A stretch of DNA of 64,000 nt, from assembly GCA_028386065.3 (NCBI GenBank), contig JAKUCV010003066.1:18206-82205 (forward strand), in the 5' to 3' direction. The notes under the pieces were generated by a model. The model did no database searches, was not told the origin of the DNA, and saw only the letters and a list, made by a program, of their open reading frames with translations. A program made the position numbers and the translations under genes. This DNA is from Turnera subulata. Taxonomy: Eukaryota > Streptophyta > Magnoliopsida > Malpighiales > Passifloraceae. Shown here piece after piece: positions 43,364 through 53,849 of this stretch (position 1 is the first letter of the stretch; each line of letters starts with the position of its first letter).

Positions 43364-46300
43364 TGTGGAAGCCCGTATCCCAATTTAATAAAATAAAATA
43401 TTTAAATGAAAGAGAATAATCAAAATACTCTTGAAACTCGGGATACGAATACCGATGCCTCAGCATACAAACATTTTCCATAAAAAATTTTTTTAACAAG
43501 GAGATGTCATAAAAATAAATGAGATCAACCGGCTTATCAAGTTGTAAGCCACCATGGCATCACGCCGAAATAATATCACAAAATTAAACTCCGGCAACCG
43601 CCGATATAAATGTAAAACATTTATGACATCTCGAATTATTACTCATGCAGCGGAAGATGAAAGTAATAAAAATTCAAAGTAGAAAATAATATGCATATGG
43701 CCCTATGGATCCAACCAAGCGATGATGCTCAACTACCTGCTGAAGTGTCTGCGTCTGAACTCCGAGTCGATAGTATAAGTGAGACAGTGCGCTAACTAAA
43801 GTCTGAAAAACAACGGTGGCGATTATGTGAGTCGCCTACTCAGTGATCATTAAAAGTCTAAATATACATGAAAGTGAAGTCATGCTCGTAGGGTGAGTAG
43901 CTCACGAGCACAAGAACAGCATACAAGCAAATCAGAATCACACACCAACACATAAACATCTTATTGTATTATTGTTCTGAATAGTTAGATTCAATGCGTT
44001 ACTTTATTGTTACATTTATTATTTTTATTATTATGGGCCCTCTACTGTGAGTCAAGTCTCGGTAGCGCACTGATCAGATCAGGGTGTGAAACCCAAATGT
44101 CGAACCTCAGAAGGGGTAGATTCTGAGGCCAAAAACCACTGATAAATCTCGAGTGGCCGCTAGCTACCTGAGGGTGCACTCAGACACACCTAACCGGAGC
44201 AAGTCTTCCAGGGGTGCACCTACATCCCCTGGGCATGCTAAACAGCATAATGTGATCCGAGGGTACCCAACCCTCCCTCGGGGCTACCAACCGATGCACA
44301 GTAGAATTTAGTATTTTTTTTTAATTATATTCTTGATACTTCCTTTGTAATACATTATGTCTTTCAGGGTATGTGTCCCTGTTTCAACCGGGCCTTCGGC
44401 CCATAACTACACACTATCACCAAAGCATATTACATGTTATATTTCATAGCAGTGTTTCGTATAGAAATTAGGCATGTGAGAACAAGCAGGTATACAATTC
44501 CAATCATCGCATGTAGCAAACAAGGCAAGTAAACAAACAAACCACACCAACATGCATTCACAAAACATATATAAAAAGACTTGTAATGTCACCTCAAAAT
44601 GCAGATTATGACTTCTTCCCGATCCGAGCCTACAGCTCCCGAGGTATCTCTCGTGCCTGAATACCGGTACATAATATAATCACTAAACCCATTTTAGAAG
44701 TAAAAATGTGTATGTGTACTAATGGTATGCTCTAATCGAGTAACTCCCGACCCTAACTATCCGATTAAAAGATTACCGGGCCTAAGTCCAAAAAGGATAT
44801 TTTTCCTTCTATAACTCCAATGATTAGGGATCTAAGGTTCATCGATTTAAGTTCATTAACGGTTCTCGGGCCTAAAGCCCACTAAATCCTTAATCACAAA
44901 TTCCGGGCCGAGGGCCCACTTCCTTAAGTCCATATTTTACCGATTATGAAATTGGGCTTCGAGCCCGTTCTTAATGTCCGTGAATTTAATTATCCGTGAT
45001 TAGGTCCTAAGTCCATAACTTTAAGTCTATTTAAAACCTTCTAGCTTCAAATTGAGATTATTGGGCCTGGGCTCGGTTCTTCCTAAAACTGTCCTAAAGC
45101 CATCCCGAGCCTAAGATTAATCGGCCTAAATTCTATTCGTGTCGGTAAGTTCTCCCGGCCACACACTCTAACTCTCCGCTCTCGGTAAACCGCAATTCAC
45201 TAAATATATAAATATAAATGTATTTCGACAAGTAAATTCCAGAATTTAAGTACATGGCATAACCGAGACAAACATAGGTAATTACCGTCTAACACTCGCA
45301 AAACGAGACAATCTATCCGTTGGGCAGAGTTCGAGCCTTCGCCGGAAAATTCCCGAGCCCTCGCCGGAACAGTGCGCGCTCGCCGGATTCCGGTCACCCT
45401 CGCCGGAAAATCCACCAAACCAACAATGAATCACAACAACCTAGCAAGGATCCAAAGACGAACAAATAGCTCATTTAAATAACTACGCAAACCATAGAAC
45501 GTCTAAACGAATTGAAGTAAAAGAAGGACTAATGCTGGAATTTCTCACCCGGAAGTTCTATCAACGTCGATTCTGCCCACTGCCGAAATCAGGGCCTGTG
45601 AAAGGTAGCACCCCAAACACGCACACACGGCCACACCGCGAGCACCAACGGCACACACCCACAGCCAACACTCCACACGACCACCAGCCACCACCACTAT
45701 CACGAACAGCCGCGAAACGACGACACCGGCCAAACACGCAATCCTATCAACAACACCAACCGTAGAACAACAATACAAACAGACAGGAGAAAGGAGCATA
45801 GGGCTCTTACCGGAAATGCGGATCCGCACTGAATGCGTTGGATCCGTACACAATAGCACCAAAATTGAGCCTCCTCACCCCCTGCTCGTTGACAAACCCG
45901 CATCCACCAACAACTACCGAGACACAACCACCACCACAAACAGTCGACGGCTCAACAAACCGCACCCCGACCGGCCACCGAAACAACACCACGGCAACAA
46001 ACCCACCTCGGTTAGTCCGCCATCAAACTGAAGGGAAGAAGACGAGTCCCAAGGGAGGCAACATGAGCTTACCAACCCTGGCAACAAGAACCGGAAGTGA
46101 TGCCTCGTCGAGCCTCCTCTCTACTGTCTGCTCTTCGTCCAGCAACGGCGGCGAATTGAAGAGAAAAGGGAGGATGGCGGCGAGGTTGTTTAAGGGAGAA
46201 GAGATGATGGTTAATGATTTGTGGAGAGGATTAGTTGTGCTGAACAGAGAAGAAAAGAAAGAAATGAGGGAAGGAAGAGGAGGTTGTGGGGGACAATGCC

Positions 46301-46734
46301 GTTGACAGCATGATTGGAGGCTGAATATGGGGAACAAAACCGTTGGGGTGACGGCTGGATGGAGAAGAAAATGGGAAGAAGAAAAGAAAAGTGGAGGAGA
46401 AAAGAAAAGAAAAAGAAAAAGAAGGGAAAGTGTAGGCGCCTGGCCTGACCTAGCCGGCCAAACGACAGGTCGTTTGGTCTGGCTCGGTCAACGTCAGGTT
46501 GACCCTTCCATAAGTTTTTTTTTTCCACACACCCAAAACGACGTAGTTTGGACTAAAACTACGATTAACGTCGTGTTTCGTCCCGAAACGCGTTTTAGGT
46601 CCGACAAAGCTCTAAAGCGACACATTACCGCCTACAATTTAGGAATCCAATGGAAAATAGATTAATTTTATTTCCATTACCGAAATTCGATTTTTTTTTT
46701 TAAATCCAAAAACGAAAAAAACCGGGGCGTTACA
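43364..46734 (-). repeat. 3.4-kb LTR of a Ty3/gypsy (chromovirus Tekay/Del-like) element
   Basis: Minus strand: starts TGTAACGCCCCGG at 46734, ends GGCTTCCACA at 43364, 3,371 bp. It is preceded (46735-46790) by the typical polyprotein end/purine tract GACGAAATTCTTATTAAGG TGGGTAGAAC, and followed by a PBS. Long LTRs of this kind are usual in Tekay/Del. Frames inside it, such as those at 45530-46530, are low-complexity and are not genes. Within 44.7-45.1 kb short gggcct/ggccca phrases recur. Confidence 0.8.
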
Positions 46735-46882
46735 GTTCTACCCACCTTAATAAGAATTTCGTCCCCGAAATTCAATCGTCAAATCCGTAGGTCCTACCAC
46801 GATAAGCTTCTGGTGTTCTCTACTAGATGTCCGAACTCAACGCGAGATATCGCTTATACCCTTAAGCGACGTTTCCCCTGCC

Positions 46883-46889
46883 TATATAA
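46883..46889 (+). promoter_or_regulatory. TATA box of aORF1
   Basis: TATATAA 35 bases before the ATG at 46924; this leaves only a very short 5' UTR. Confidence 0.5.
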
Positions 46890-46923
46890 CCCGAACCTAA
46901 TAATTGAGAACTCACACACAACT

Positions 46924-47322
46924 ATGGACTCACCACTAAGATCCCGTACTACCTCTGACTCAGAGGATAACAGTTACATCGGTGGTAGAGCTTTCCCGAC
47001 AAGCTCCGATGAGGAACCTCCTAAGAAGCGGTTGAAGACCAACATCATCGGCCTGAAGGAGCATATGGTGGTTCCTCCAAGACGGCGAAAGAAGCGTGTA
47101 GGCGAGGAGGGACCTTCTGGTAACAAGGATGCAAAAGATAGGAAAGGCAAGGCAACAGCTGAGGCCAGCACACCACTACAGACAATGAAGCAGCTGGACA
47201 CTTCATTGAAGAAGGTCCACACGGCAGTGATGCAAATTGAACTGGCCTGTATGGGACTCTCTTCTCAGATCGCGAATATACAAAAACTTGTAACCGATCT
47301 GAAAAATCATGTAACTCCGTAG
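46924..47322 (+). CDS. aORF1: small basic protein with two NLS-like clusters and a helical tail
   Basis: 132 codons, ATG at 46924 (MDSPLRSRTTSDSEDNSY). An acidic/Ser-rich start is followed by two basic clusters that look like nuclear localisation signals, PPKKRLK (about residue 37) and PPRRRKKR (about 53), then a K/A/T-rich stretch and a predicted helix (TMKQLDTSLKKVHTAVMQI to QKLVTDL) with heptad-like leucines, suited to oligomerisation. TATA box at 46883 and AATAAA at 47358, 36 bases after the stop, make it a compact transcription unit. It lies antisense in a gypsy relic, upstream of aORF2 on the same strand. I do not recognise the family. A frame open by chance is possible, but the composition and signals argue for a real gene. 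Confidence 0.6.
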   Translation: MDSPLRSRTTSDSEDNSYIGGRAFPTSSDEEPPKKRLKTNIIGLKEHMVVPPRRRKKRVGEEGPSGNKDAKDRKGKATAEASTPLQTMKQLDTSLKKVHTAVMQIELACMGLSSQIANIQKLVTDLKNHVTP

Positions 47323-47357
47323 AGTGCTTCTCTTTTGTTGTACCATGTTATGAAATC

Positions 47358-47363
47358 AATAAA
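47358..47363 (+). terminator. Poly(A) signal of aORF1
   Basis: AATAAA 36 bases after the TAG stop. Confidence 0.45.
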
Positions 47364-48043
47364 ATAAGCTTCCTTCTTAAATCGAAATTCTTCTACTACA
47401 AATCTCGTGTTATACAGATTAAAGCCAGCAATAAAGATATGAAATTAAACATAAGGAACTTATAAACGAACTAAAACTCGTTTAATAAAGTCGAAACGTT
47501 AAGAGTTCAAACGAAACATGTTTTCTTGTTCGGCGTCCTAGATCGATCGTGAACATCCTCGATCTCGAGAAACGTAACGCACACAGCTAACGGTGACGTT
47601 GGTTTCCCTCGTGGAAAAGACGTCCGTTAACTCGCAAGGCGATGATCACGGGAACATTCTGTTTCCTCGAAAGAAACGTTACCCACTTGTCCCTAAAGTC
47701 CGCTTGAGCCAGAAAATGTCGGTCAAGTCTCGTATCTCTCCGCGCTGTCCGAACATCTGTAAGCTTGTCGCACACGCACTCTACTCGAGGTGTGGTCCCC
47801 ACGGTCTAGCCACAACGGTCACGAGTGCATGTGACAAAGGATGTAGGAACAAGTCTTAAGGAGACTAAAATGAAGTAGCCTAGGAAATTGAAAATTGTAA
47901 GGTAGAGAAGGACTGATAACCTCTGGCATTTATTGCCCGAACAACAAACACATAGCGTGTCGAAGCAATAAATGAGGCAACGGTAAAATTTCAAAACGCA
48001 GACACTTGAAATTCGAACGTAATAAACACGCTCCTCCTAAGGT
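47364..48043. other. Spacer between aORF1 and aORF2
   Basis: An 88-codon frame at 47593-47859 (MTLVSLVEKTSVNSQGD) is open but has no TATA or poly(A) signal close by and no relative in the window. Left uncalled. Palindromic gcatttattgcccg / cgaagcaataaatga near 47928-47975 could form a hairpin upstream of the aORF2 TATA box. Confidence 0.35.
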
Positions 48044-48051
48044 TATAAAAG
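48044..48051 (+). promoter_or_regulatory. TATA box of aORF2
   Basis: TATAAAAG, 118 bases before the ATG at 48162. Confidence 0.5.
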
Positions 48052-48161
48052 ATGGTAGGATGAGGGGTAAGTCATCAAAATCGTTTTTAAAACAGCCATA
48101 CGCCCAAACAAAGAATCCTCAAAACTCAAGAAAAACCAAACACCCACATATCCAGAACACA

Positions 48162-48845
48162 ATGCCTGCCCCATCATCTGTTTTTTTTGTCGAAGGTGCC
48201 AACCTTGGCAGAAGAAACCGACTGGCCTACAGCATGGTCAATGAACGTGCTGAAGAACTACCGAACGAGCTCAGCAGGATGCCCCGACTGGTCTTCGTCG
48301 ATGAGCTCTACTCATCGCGGTTCTTTGTCACTCCAATGGAAGAGGTGTTCTTCCTGGAGGATCGCGGCACTCTGAGGACATCCTACTACGGATCGACAAA
48401 CTCCGTGATGTTCTTCATCTCCGACAGGGTTAAGGAGTTCAACCTGGAGTCCACTTGCCAGACTGTGGAGCAAGGTGCCTACTACCAGCTCTCGATGACG
48501 GCCCAGAGCATGCCCAGAATGACGCGCTTACCTCCAACTTGGACAAAGGCACGGCTGCTGGTGTGGAACTGTAAAGGAGTTGCAAGGCGCGCTCAAGAGT
48601 TCTCACGTACGCTGAGGGACTTGAAGAACCAGTACAAACCGAATATGGTTCTTCTGACAGAGACACAGTGGCAACCACGGGACGATCACGGTCTCATCCC
48701 ACTTCGATTCCCTCAATCTAACCGGTTCGAGATTCCTGGCCAGCGCGATAGGGGCGGCATGTGGTTCTCTTGGAGCGACAGAGTCACAGTCAACATCAAC
48801 AGCGATCCTAACAGCTTCCGTGTCAACGTCGTTCCGAACCGTTAG
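48162..48845 (+). CDS. aORF2: unknown N-terminal domain fused to the start of an L1-type endonuclease-like domain
   Basis: 227 codons, ATG at 48162 (MPAPSSVFFVEGANLGRRNR). The frame is open for 52 more codons upstream, but the ATG is supported by the aligned position in the copy at 22087 and by the TATA box. Residues 1-130 belong to no family I know; they contain LVFVDELYSSRFFVTPMEE and SVMFFISDRVKEFNLE and might be a beta-rich fold. Residues about 135-227 (LLVWNCKGVARRAQEFSRTL, PNMVLLTETQ, GGMWFSWSDRVTVNI) look like the first half of the endonuclease/exonuclease/phosphatase domain of plant LINE ORF2, with its WN and catalytic Glu, but the Asp/His half is missing. Nuclease activity is therefore unlikely. 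AATAAA at 48862. Antisense to the surrounding gypsy relic. Confidence 0.75.
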   Translation: MPAPSSVFFVEGANLGRRNRLAYSMVNERAEELPNELSRMPRLVFVDELYSSRFFVTPMEEVFFLEDRGTLRTSYYGSTNSVMFFISDRVKEFNLESTCQTVEQGAYYQLSMTAQSMPRMTRLPPTWTKARLLVWNCKGVARRAQEFSRTLRDLKNQYKPNMVLLTETQWQPRDDHGLIPLRFPQSNRFEIPGQRDRGGMWFSWSDRVTVNINSDPNSFRVNVVPNR

Positions 48846-48861
48846 ATGTATTTTCCATTTT

Positions 48862-48867
48862 AATAAA
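48862..48867 (+). terminator. Poly(A) signal of aORF2
   Basis: AATAAA 17 bases after the stop codon; further A/T-rich aataaa-like repeats follow to 48975. Confidence 0.45.
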
Positions 48868-49139
48868 ATATCAAAATCGTTGTAATATTTCCCTTTTTAT
48901 AAAATATAAAATATCAAGATCAATGTAATGTTTCCCCTTTTGTAATATTATTGTTAGTTTTAATAATATTTATATTTCTGCTTGATTATGGTATAAATTT
49001 CCACTTATGTGAATGTTCCAAAACAAGCGTTGACAACATTTCATTCTTATTAATAATTCGTCCTCGAAGTCTTACATAATAGCGATAATAATAGAAGAAA
49101 ATCAACAAAACAAGGTAAAGTGAATCCACTTGAGACATC

Positions 49140-50453
49140 TCATTCTTTTGGAGCGTCAGCAGCTTCCTCTCGAGTGATAGAGTACACCCTGGGAGTCGCC
49201 ACAGATCGATCAGTACCTCCACGGCCCGGGGCTCCAAAACTCCCACGACTTCCTCCCTGGTGTCCAACACTCTTGTTTGGAGCAGAAGAACCTGTACCAT
49301 TAGCCACAGAGTTCTGTACGGTATACCGGGACCCACTACCTCCACTATCACGAATCCTCGTGTAACACTCTGACTAGTGGTGTCCCTGCTTCCCGCAATA
49401 CCAACATATAATAGGAGGTCTAGTCCAAGGGCCCCGCCTCTGAGATCCAGACTGATAAGGCTTTCCTCCCGAAGACTTGCCCGGTCCACCCTGATACTTC
49501 TGTCCTCGGGACTTCTTCGAACCTTGGTAGGAAGAACCCTATCGACTCATGTAACTTGCATTACCCGAACCAAAATGTTGCTTCTTCTATCCCGGCATTG
49601 TTGACTGTCTCTCCCGCTCGGCTGGCCGGGCCTCCTGCCCGATCAACTGAATCCTCTCAGCATCAAAAGCGGCCTCACAAACAGCCTCCCAAGTCCGGTG
49701 TCTCCCACCAGCCACTACCATCGCCAACTCGCGACGCAGAGCGTCAACAAATCGCCTACACTGTGTCATCTCATCGGGCACAAACTCCCTGGCATAAGAA
49801 AGAAGAATACTGAACCGGATCCTGAATGCAGAAACTGACTCATCGGGTCCCTGTCTCACCTCAAGAAACTGCTTCTTCTGGTCTTCCAAGAAACCAATGG
49901 TAAGAAACTCCTTGTAGAATTTATCTTTGAAGTTTGCCCATGGCATCACCACTGGTCTAGGTAGGTCCATAACAAGTCCTTACCACCAGCTCAATGCGTA
50001 ACCCGTGAACTTGTGTGCCGCAAATCGAGCCCAGTGCTCGGGTGTATACGTGAACTTCTCCAAGACGTTCTCCACCTGGCGGAACCAATCATCGGCCACC
50101 CTTGTTGTGATTCTCTCTCCTGAGAACATCTCCACTGCTGTCTTATCCATGTGCTTATAACCACTCTCCATACCGCCTACCGCAGGTGCGACAACAGGTG
50201 CGACCGGAATGGCTTGTGCGCCCTGCTGTTGCTGATGAAACTGTTGGAACTGTTGCCACTGTAGGAAAGCCTGAAACTGTTGTTGCATCGCCGCATCCAT
50301 ACCAGGAGGTACTAATGGCTCTGCATTCGGTGCTCCTGCTGCACCAACATTTCCCTGACCATCAGGGACTGGCATTACCGACACAGAGTCAGAAACATGA
50401 CTAGGGAGCTCATCCTGCCCATCAGCATGGTGCCGTTCTTGCGGTGGATCCAT
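49140..50453 (-). pseudogene. gypsy gag with CCHC knuckle, several in-frame stops
   Basis: 437 codons in one frame from MDPPQERHHADGQDELPSH (50453). A Q-rich stretch (QFHQQQQGAQ) is followed by the capsid core VADDWFRQVENVLEKF, ALSWW, FKDKFYKEFLTIGFLE, FLEVRQGPDESVSAF and RCRRFVDALR-like residues, then CWYCGKQGHH-SECY as the zinc knuckle near 49370. In-frame stops: TAA 49980-49982, TAG at about 49587 and 49545, TAG after HH in the knuckle. The pattern is that of Tekay/Del-type chromoviruses. Pol does not follow. Confidence 0.85.
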
Positions 50454-50582
50454 AGTGATGCCTATATGAATGCAAACAAGTCAAAACACTTTTGAGTTTC
50501 AGAAATAGGAAACCGATTTTAACACGTAAATCACTTGAGGTTCAAGGTCACATTCCTTTTTAAAACCAAGGATCTGAAGTCC

Positions 50583-50594
50583 GCTCCGCTACCA
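50583..50594 (-). other. Primer-binding site of the gag-only gypsy relic
   Basis: TGGTAGCGGAGC on the minus strand, two bases from TGTG at 50597, the same spacing as at 43361/43364. The expected 5' LTR is not found beyond it; the foldback array begins there. Confidence 0.7.
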
Positions 50595-50596
50595 AC

Positions 50597-52052
50597 TGTG
50601 AAGGCCTTCTCCCAGAGGGACCCACCATATTCAGGTATTGTTACATCACATCCCTCAGCCCACACCTCTTGGGTTTAATCCTTTACCATGCTGCAGCACT
50701 AGGGATTCGAACTCGGGACGTGATGCTTTTTATCCCCCTCAAGGAGAGCACCTTCACCAATTCAGCTGCAGATGAGTTGGTCATGGTGCTCTCCTTGAGG
50801 GGGATAAAAAGCATCACGTCCCGAGTTCGAATCCCTAGTGCTGCAGTACGGTAAAGGATTAAACCCAAGAGGTGTGGGCTGAGGGAAGTGATGTAACAAT
50901 ACCTGAATATGGTGGGTCCTTCGGGGAGAGGGCCTTCACAGAAAAGGCGCCTTTTTGTGAAGGTCCTCTCCCCGAGGGACCCACCATATTCAGGTATTGT
51001 TACATCACATCCCTCAGCCCACACCTCTTGGGTTTAATCTTTTACCGTGCTGCAGCACTAGGGATTCGAACTCGGGACGTGATGCTTTTTATCCCCCTCA
51101 AGGAGAGCATCTTCACCAACTCATCAGCAGATGAAATGGTGAAGGTTTTTCTGTGAAGGCCCTCTCCCCGAGGGACCCACCATACACAGGTATTGTTACG
51201 TCACATCCCTCAGCCCACACCGCTTGGGTTAAATCCTTTACCATGCTGCAGCACTAGGGATTCGNCAGCCCACACCGCTTGGGTTAAATCCTTTACCATG
51301 CTGCAGCACTAGGGATTCGAACTCAGGACGTGATGGTGAAGGTGCTCTCCTTGAGGGGGATAAAAAGCATCACGTCCCGAGTTCGAATCCCTAGTGCTGC
51401 AGCATGGTAAAGGATTTAACCCAAGCGGTGTGGGCTGAGGGATGTGACGTAACAATACCTGTGTATGGTGGGTCCCTCGGGGAGAGGGCCTTCACAAAAA
51501 AGGCGCCTTTTCTGTGAAGGCCCTCTCCCCGAGGGACCCACCATATTCAGGTATTGTTACATCACATCCCTCACCCCACACCTCTTGGGTTTAATCCTTT
51601 ACCATGCTGCAGCACTAGGGATTCGAACTCGGGACGTGATGCTTTTTACCCCCCTCAAGGAGAGCACCTTCACCAACTCATCTGCAGATGGATTGGTGAA
51701 GGTGCTCTCCTTGAGGCGGGTAAAAAGCATCACGTCCCGAGTTCGAATCCCTAGTGCTGCAGCGTGGTAAAGGATTTAACCCAAGCGGTGTGGGCTGAGG
51801 GATGTGACGTAACAATACCTGAATATGGTGGGTCCCTCGGGGAGAGGGCCTTCACAAAAAAACCTTCACCAATTCATCTGCAGATGAGTTGGTGAAGATG
51901 CTCTCCTTGAGGGGGATAAAAAGCATCACGTCCCGAGTTCGAATCCCTAGTGCTGCAGCACGGTAAAGGATTAAACCCAAGAGGTGTGGGCTGAGGGATG
52001 TGATGTAACAATACCTGAATATGGTAGGTCCCTCGGGGAGAGGGCCTTCACA
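50597..52052. repeat. Array of 344-bp foldback (inverted-repeat) units
   Basis: Units begin TGTGAAGGCC and end GGGCCTTCACA, with two near-identical arms of about 165 bp facing each other. Units: 50597-50940 (complete), 50956-51150 (partial), 51152-51496 (disturbed at the unresolved base), 51513-51856 (complete), 51863-52052 (half). Spacers contain the palindrome AAAAGGCGCCTTTT. Each arm holds gagttcgaatccc, a good pol III B box, so the arm may come from a tRNA-derived SINE. Several open frames across it encode the same 60-100 residues because the arms repeat; none is a gene. Confidence 0.85.
51265..51265. other. Unresolved base flanked by an exact 54-bp duplication
   Basis: The single n at 51265 sits between identical 54-bp copies (51211-51264 and 51266-51319). 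This is what an unmerged contig join looks like. Confidence 0.85.
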
Positions 52053-52879
52053 TATTGGGTTGGGCATGGGGTCCCTTAGGATGAACGAAAAAAAGTTATT
52101 TGCTCGTGTTCGTTATCTGGTTCCGATCAATAATGGTTATATTAGACGTTCTCCTAGGAGAGATCGGCTACCAAAGTATCACTGGAAACCCTTGCCCATT
52201 CGAGAGTCATAGTTGGAGGAGTTTTGTCTCGTGGGCTCAATAGCCAGCACCTTACCACATATGTGGAAGGCCATATTCAGCGGTATCACACAAATGAGAC
52301 TTGACTAAAAGCGTCTCAACTCGGAAAATAGGCGAACAAGAAGAGCTACCATTACACCCCTTCGCAAGTAGAGACTGATCCCCTGCGACAACATGGTATA
52401 AGGTAGTATTAGGAGTTCAATTTAATCAGTCTAATAGTCCTAAAAGTCAATTAACGCTTCAATTTTAGGGTATATGAATATAGTAGCATTCAGTTAGGAA
52501 GAATCCAGCTTTGATGGCAAATGACCAAATTGTCAAGAAGTTTCATCTTACGTACTCTACAGGCAAATGACGCCTCTAAGATTCCTTTTATTTGTTGTAT
52601 TATACGTATATTTTACTGACATATACTAAAACATTAGGTTAGGATATACTAATTAATTACATTACAGATGATGAAGTCAACAATAATGGAGTATTGGCCT
52701 ATGAGTTACTGTCTGTATTAGGTTGCAAATGACGACTTTCTTAAGCTTCCTCTTATTTGATGTATTGTATGCATGGTTATGTTGAACAAAGTTTTAAAAG
52801 ATTGTTGAACAATACGCAGCACTAAGCACTAACCTTTCATACTACTAACCTCGTCACACAGGCTGATTCTATTGAAATT
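52053..52879. other. Intergenic between foldback array and copia fragment
   Basis: No recognised gene. A 39-codon open stretch at 52090-52212 (VPINNGYIRRSPRRDRLP) has no relative I know. 52600-52740 is paralogous to 42420-42540. Confidence 0.35.
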
Positions 52880-53829
52880 AAGGAAGACTCACTTGCATAG
52901 GCAAGTTGTGTAGAACCTGAGTTGAGGAAGATAAAAAAAACTTACAAACACTAACGACCAGACAACAAATAAGAATAGAGAGAAAACTCTCTCAAAAACA
53001 CTTAGAGAAATGCAAGAAATAAATGCTTGAAAGCTTTTTGAGATTGTTTATTCCACTGGAGAGTAAAGCCTTATATAGGCTACAGAAGCTAACAACCTAA
53101 GCTAGAACTTAGGAAACTAACAGCATCCTGTAAACTTAAAAAATAGATAAATATAACTAAGACCTAATTTAATAGATATTTGAAAGATAACAACCAAGAT
53201 CAAATCTAAATCATAACAACCTAGATTTAATCTAATTGGTGTTGATCTTTAATACTCCCCTTCAACACCAATTCCCGCTCTTTCCACCGTGCCGAGTTGA
53301 TGACAAAAGCGTTCAAACTTATTTCCACTCAAGCCTTTTCTGAACACATCTACGACTTGATCTTCAGTCTTCACCTGCCTTAGCTCTACTTATTCTTCAA
53401 GGACTTTTTCCCTGATAAAGTGATAATGAACTTCCACGTGTTTAGCCCTTGCATGAAACACGGGATTCCTAGCCAAACGTATTGCTGATTGATCATCACA
53501 ATACAACGGAATTGCATAACCTATTGACTGATGCAAATCCTTCAACAACTGCACAAGCCAGGTGCTCTCTTGAGCTGCCACTGCTGCAGCTTGATATTCT
53601 GCTTTTGTTGTGGATAAAGACGTTATTGGTTGTCTTTTACTGCACCAGGAAACTGCTCCAGGCCCAATGTTAAAAACATACCCAGTAGTTGAATGTTGGG
53701 TATCATGATCACCTGCATAGTCATCATCATAGTAGCCAACTAAACTACAATTTTCACCGCTCTTATACAGAATTCCATTATCAAGTGTACCATTGACATA
53801 TCTCAAGATTCTTCTGACTGCTTCCAAAC
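52880..53829 (-). mobile_element. 5'-truncated Ty1/copia fragment: RNase H and 3' LTR
   Basis: The coding part 53390-53827 reads [20 protein letters not shown], then [38 protein letters not shown] and [20 protein letters not shown], standard copia RNase H. Purine tract GAAGGGGAG follows near 53268, then LTR-like sequence with a TATA box (CTATATAAGG on the minus strand, about 53073). Left border is approximate. It joins TNL2 sequence at about 53830-53880 through a repeated aatctactatttgatc. Confidence 0.85.
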
Positions 53830-53849
53830 ACTACAAATCTAATCTACTA

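Larger units (their letters stand above)
46735..50594 (-). mobile_element. Non-autonomous gypsy internal region: gag only, with two antisense genes
   Basis: Minus strand order: PBS 50594-50583, leader, gag 50453-49140, then no protease, RT or integrase; instead about 2.4 kb holding two plus-strand genes, then the polyprotein-end/purine tract and the LTR at 46734. Extra ORFs between pol and 3' LTR, sometimes antisense, are known from Tat-lineage gypsy elements; finding such a pair in a chromovirus-like gag-only relic is my inference from the parts seen here. Confidence 0.65.

Noticed and set aside
45530..46530. Open frames of 70-155 codons inside the long gypsy LTR
   Set aside because: Low-complexity (H/T/P- or K/E/R-rich), overlapping on both strands, in LTR sequence that is normally non-coding.
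47593..47859. 88-codon frame between the antisense genes
   Set aside because: ATG and frame are present, but no TATA or poly(A) signal fits and there is no second copy to support it.
50597..52052. CRISPR-like array
   Set aside because: Units are 344-bp inverted repeats, not short direct repeats with spacers, in a plant nuclear context.
50669..52067. Many similar 60-113 codon frames on both strands
   Set aside because: The same sequence is read repeatedly from the arms of the foldback units. No gene-like features.
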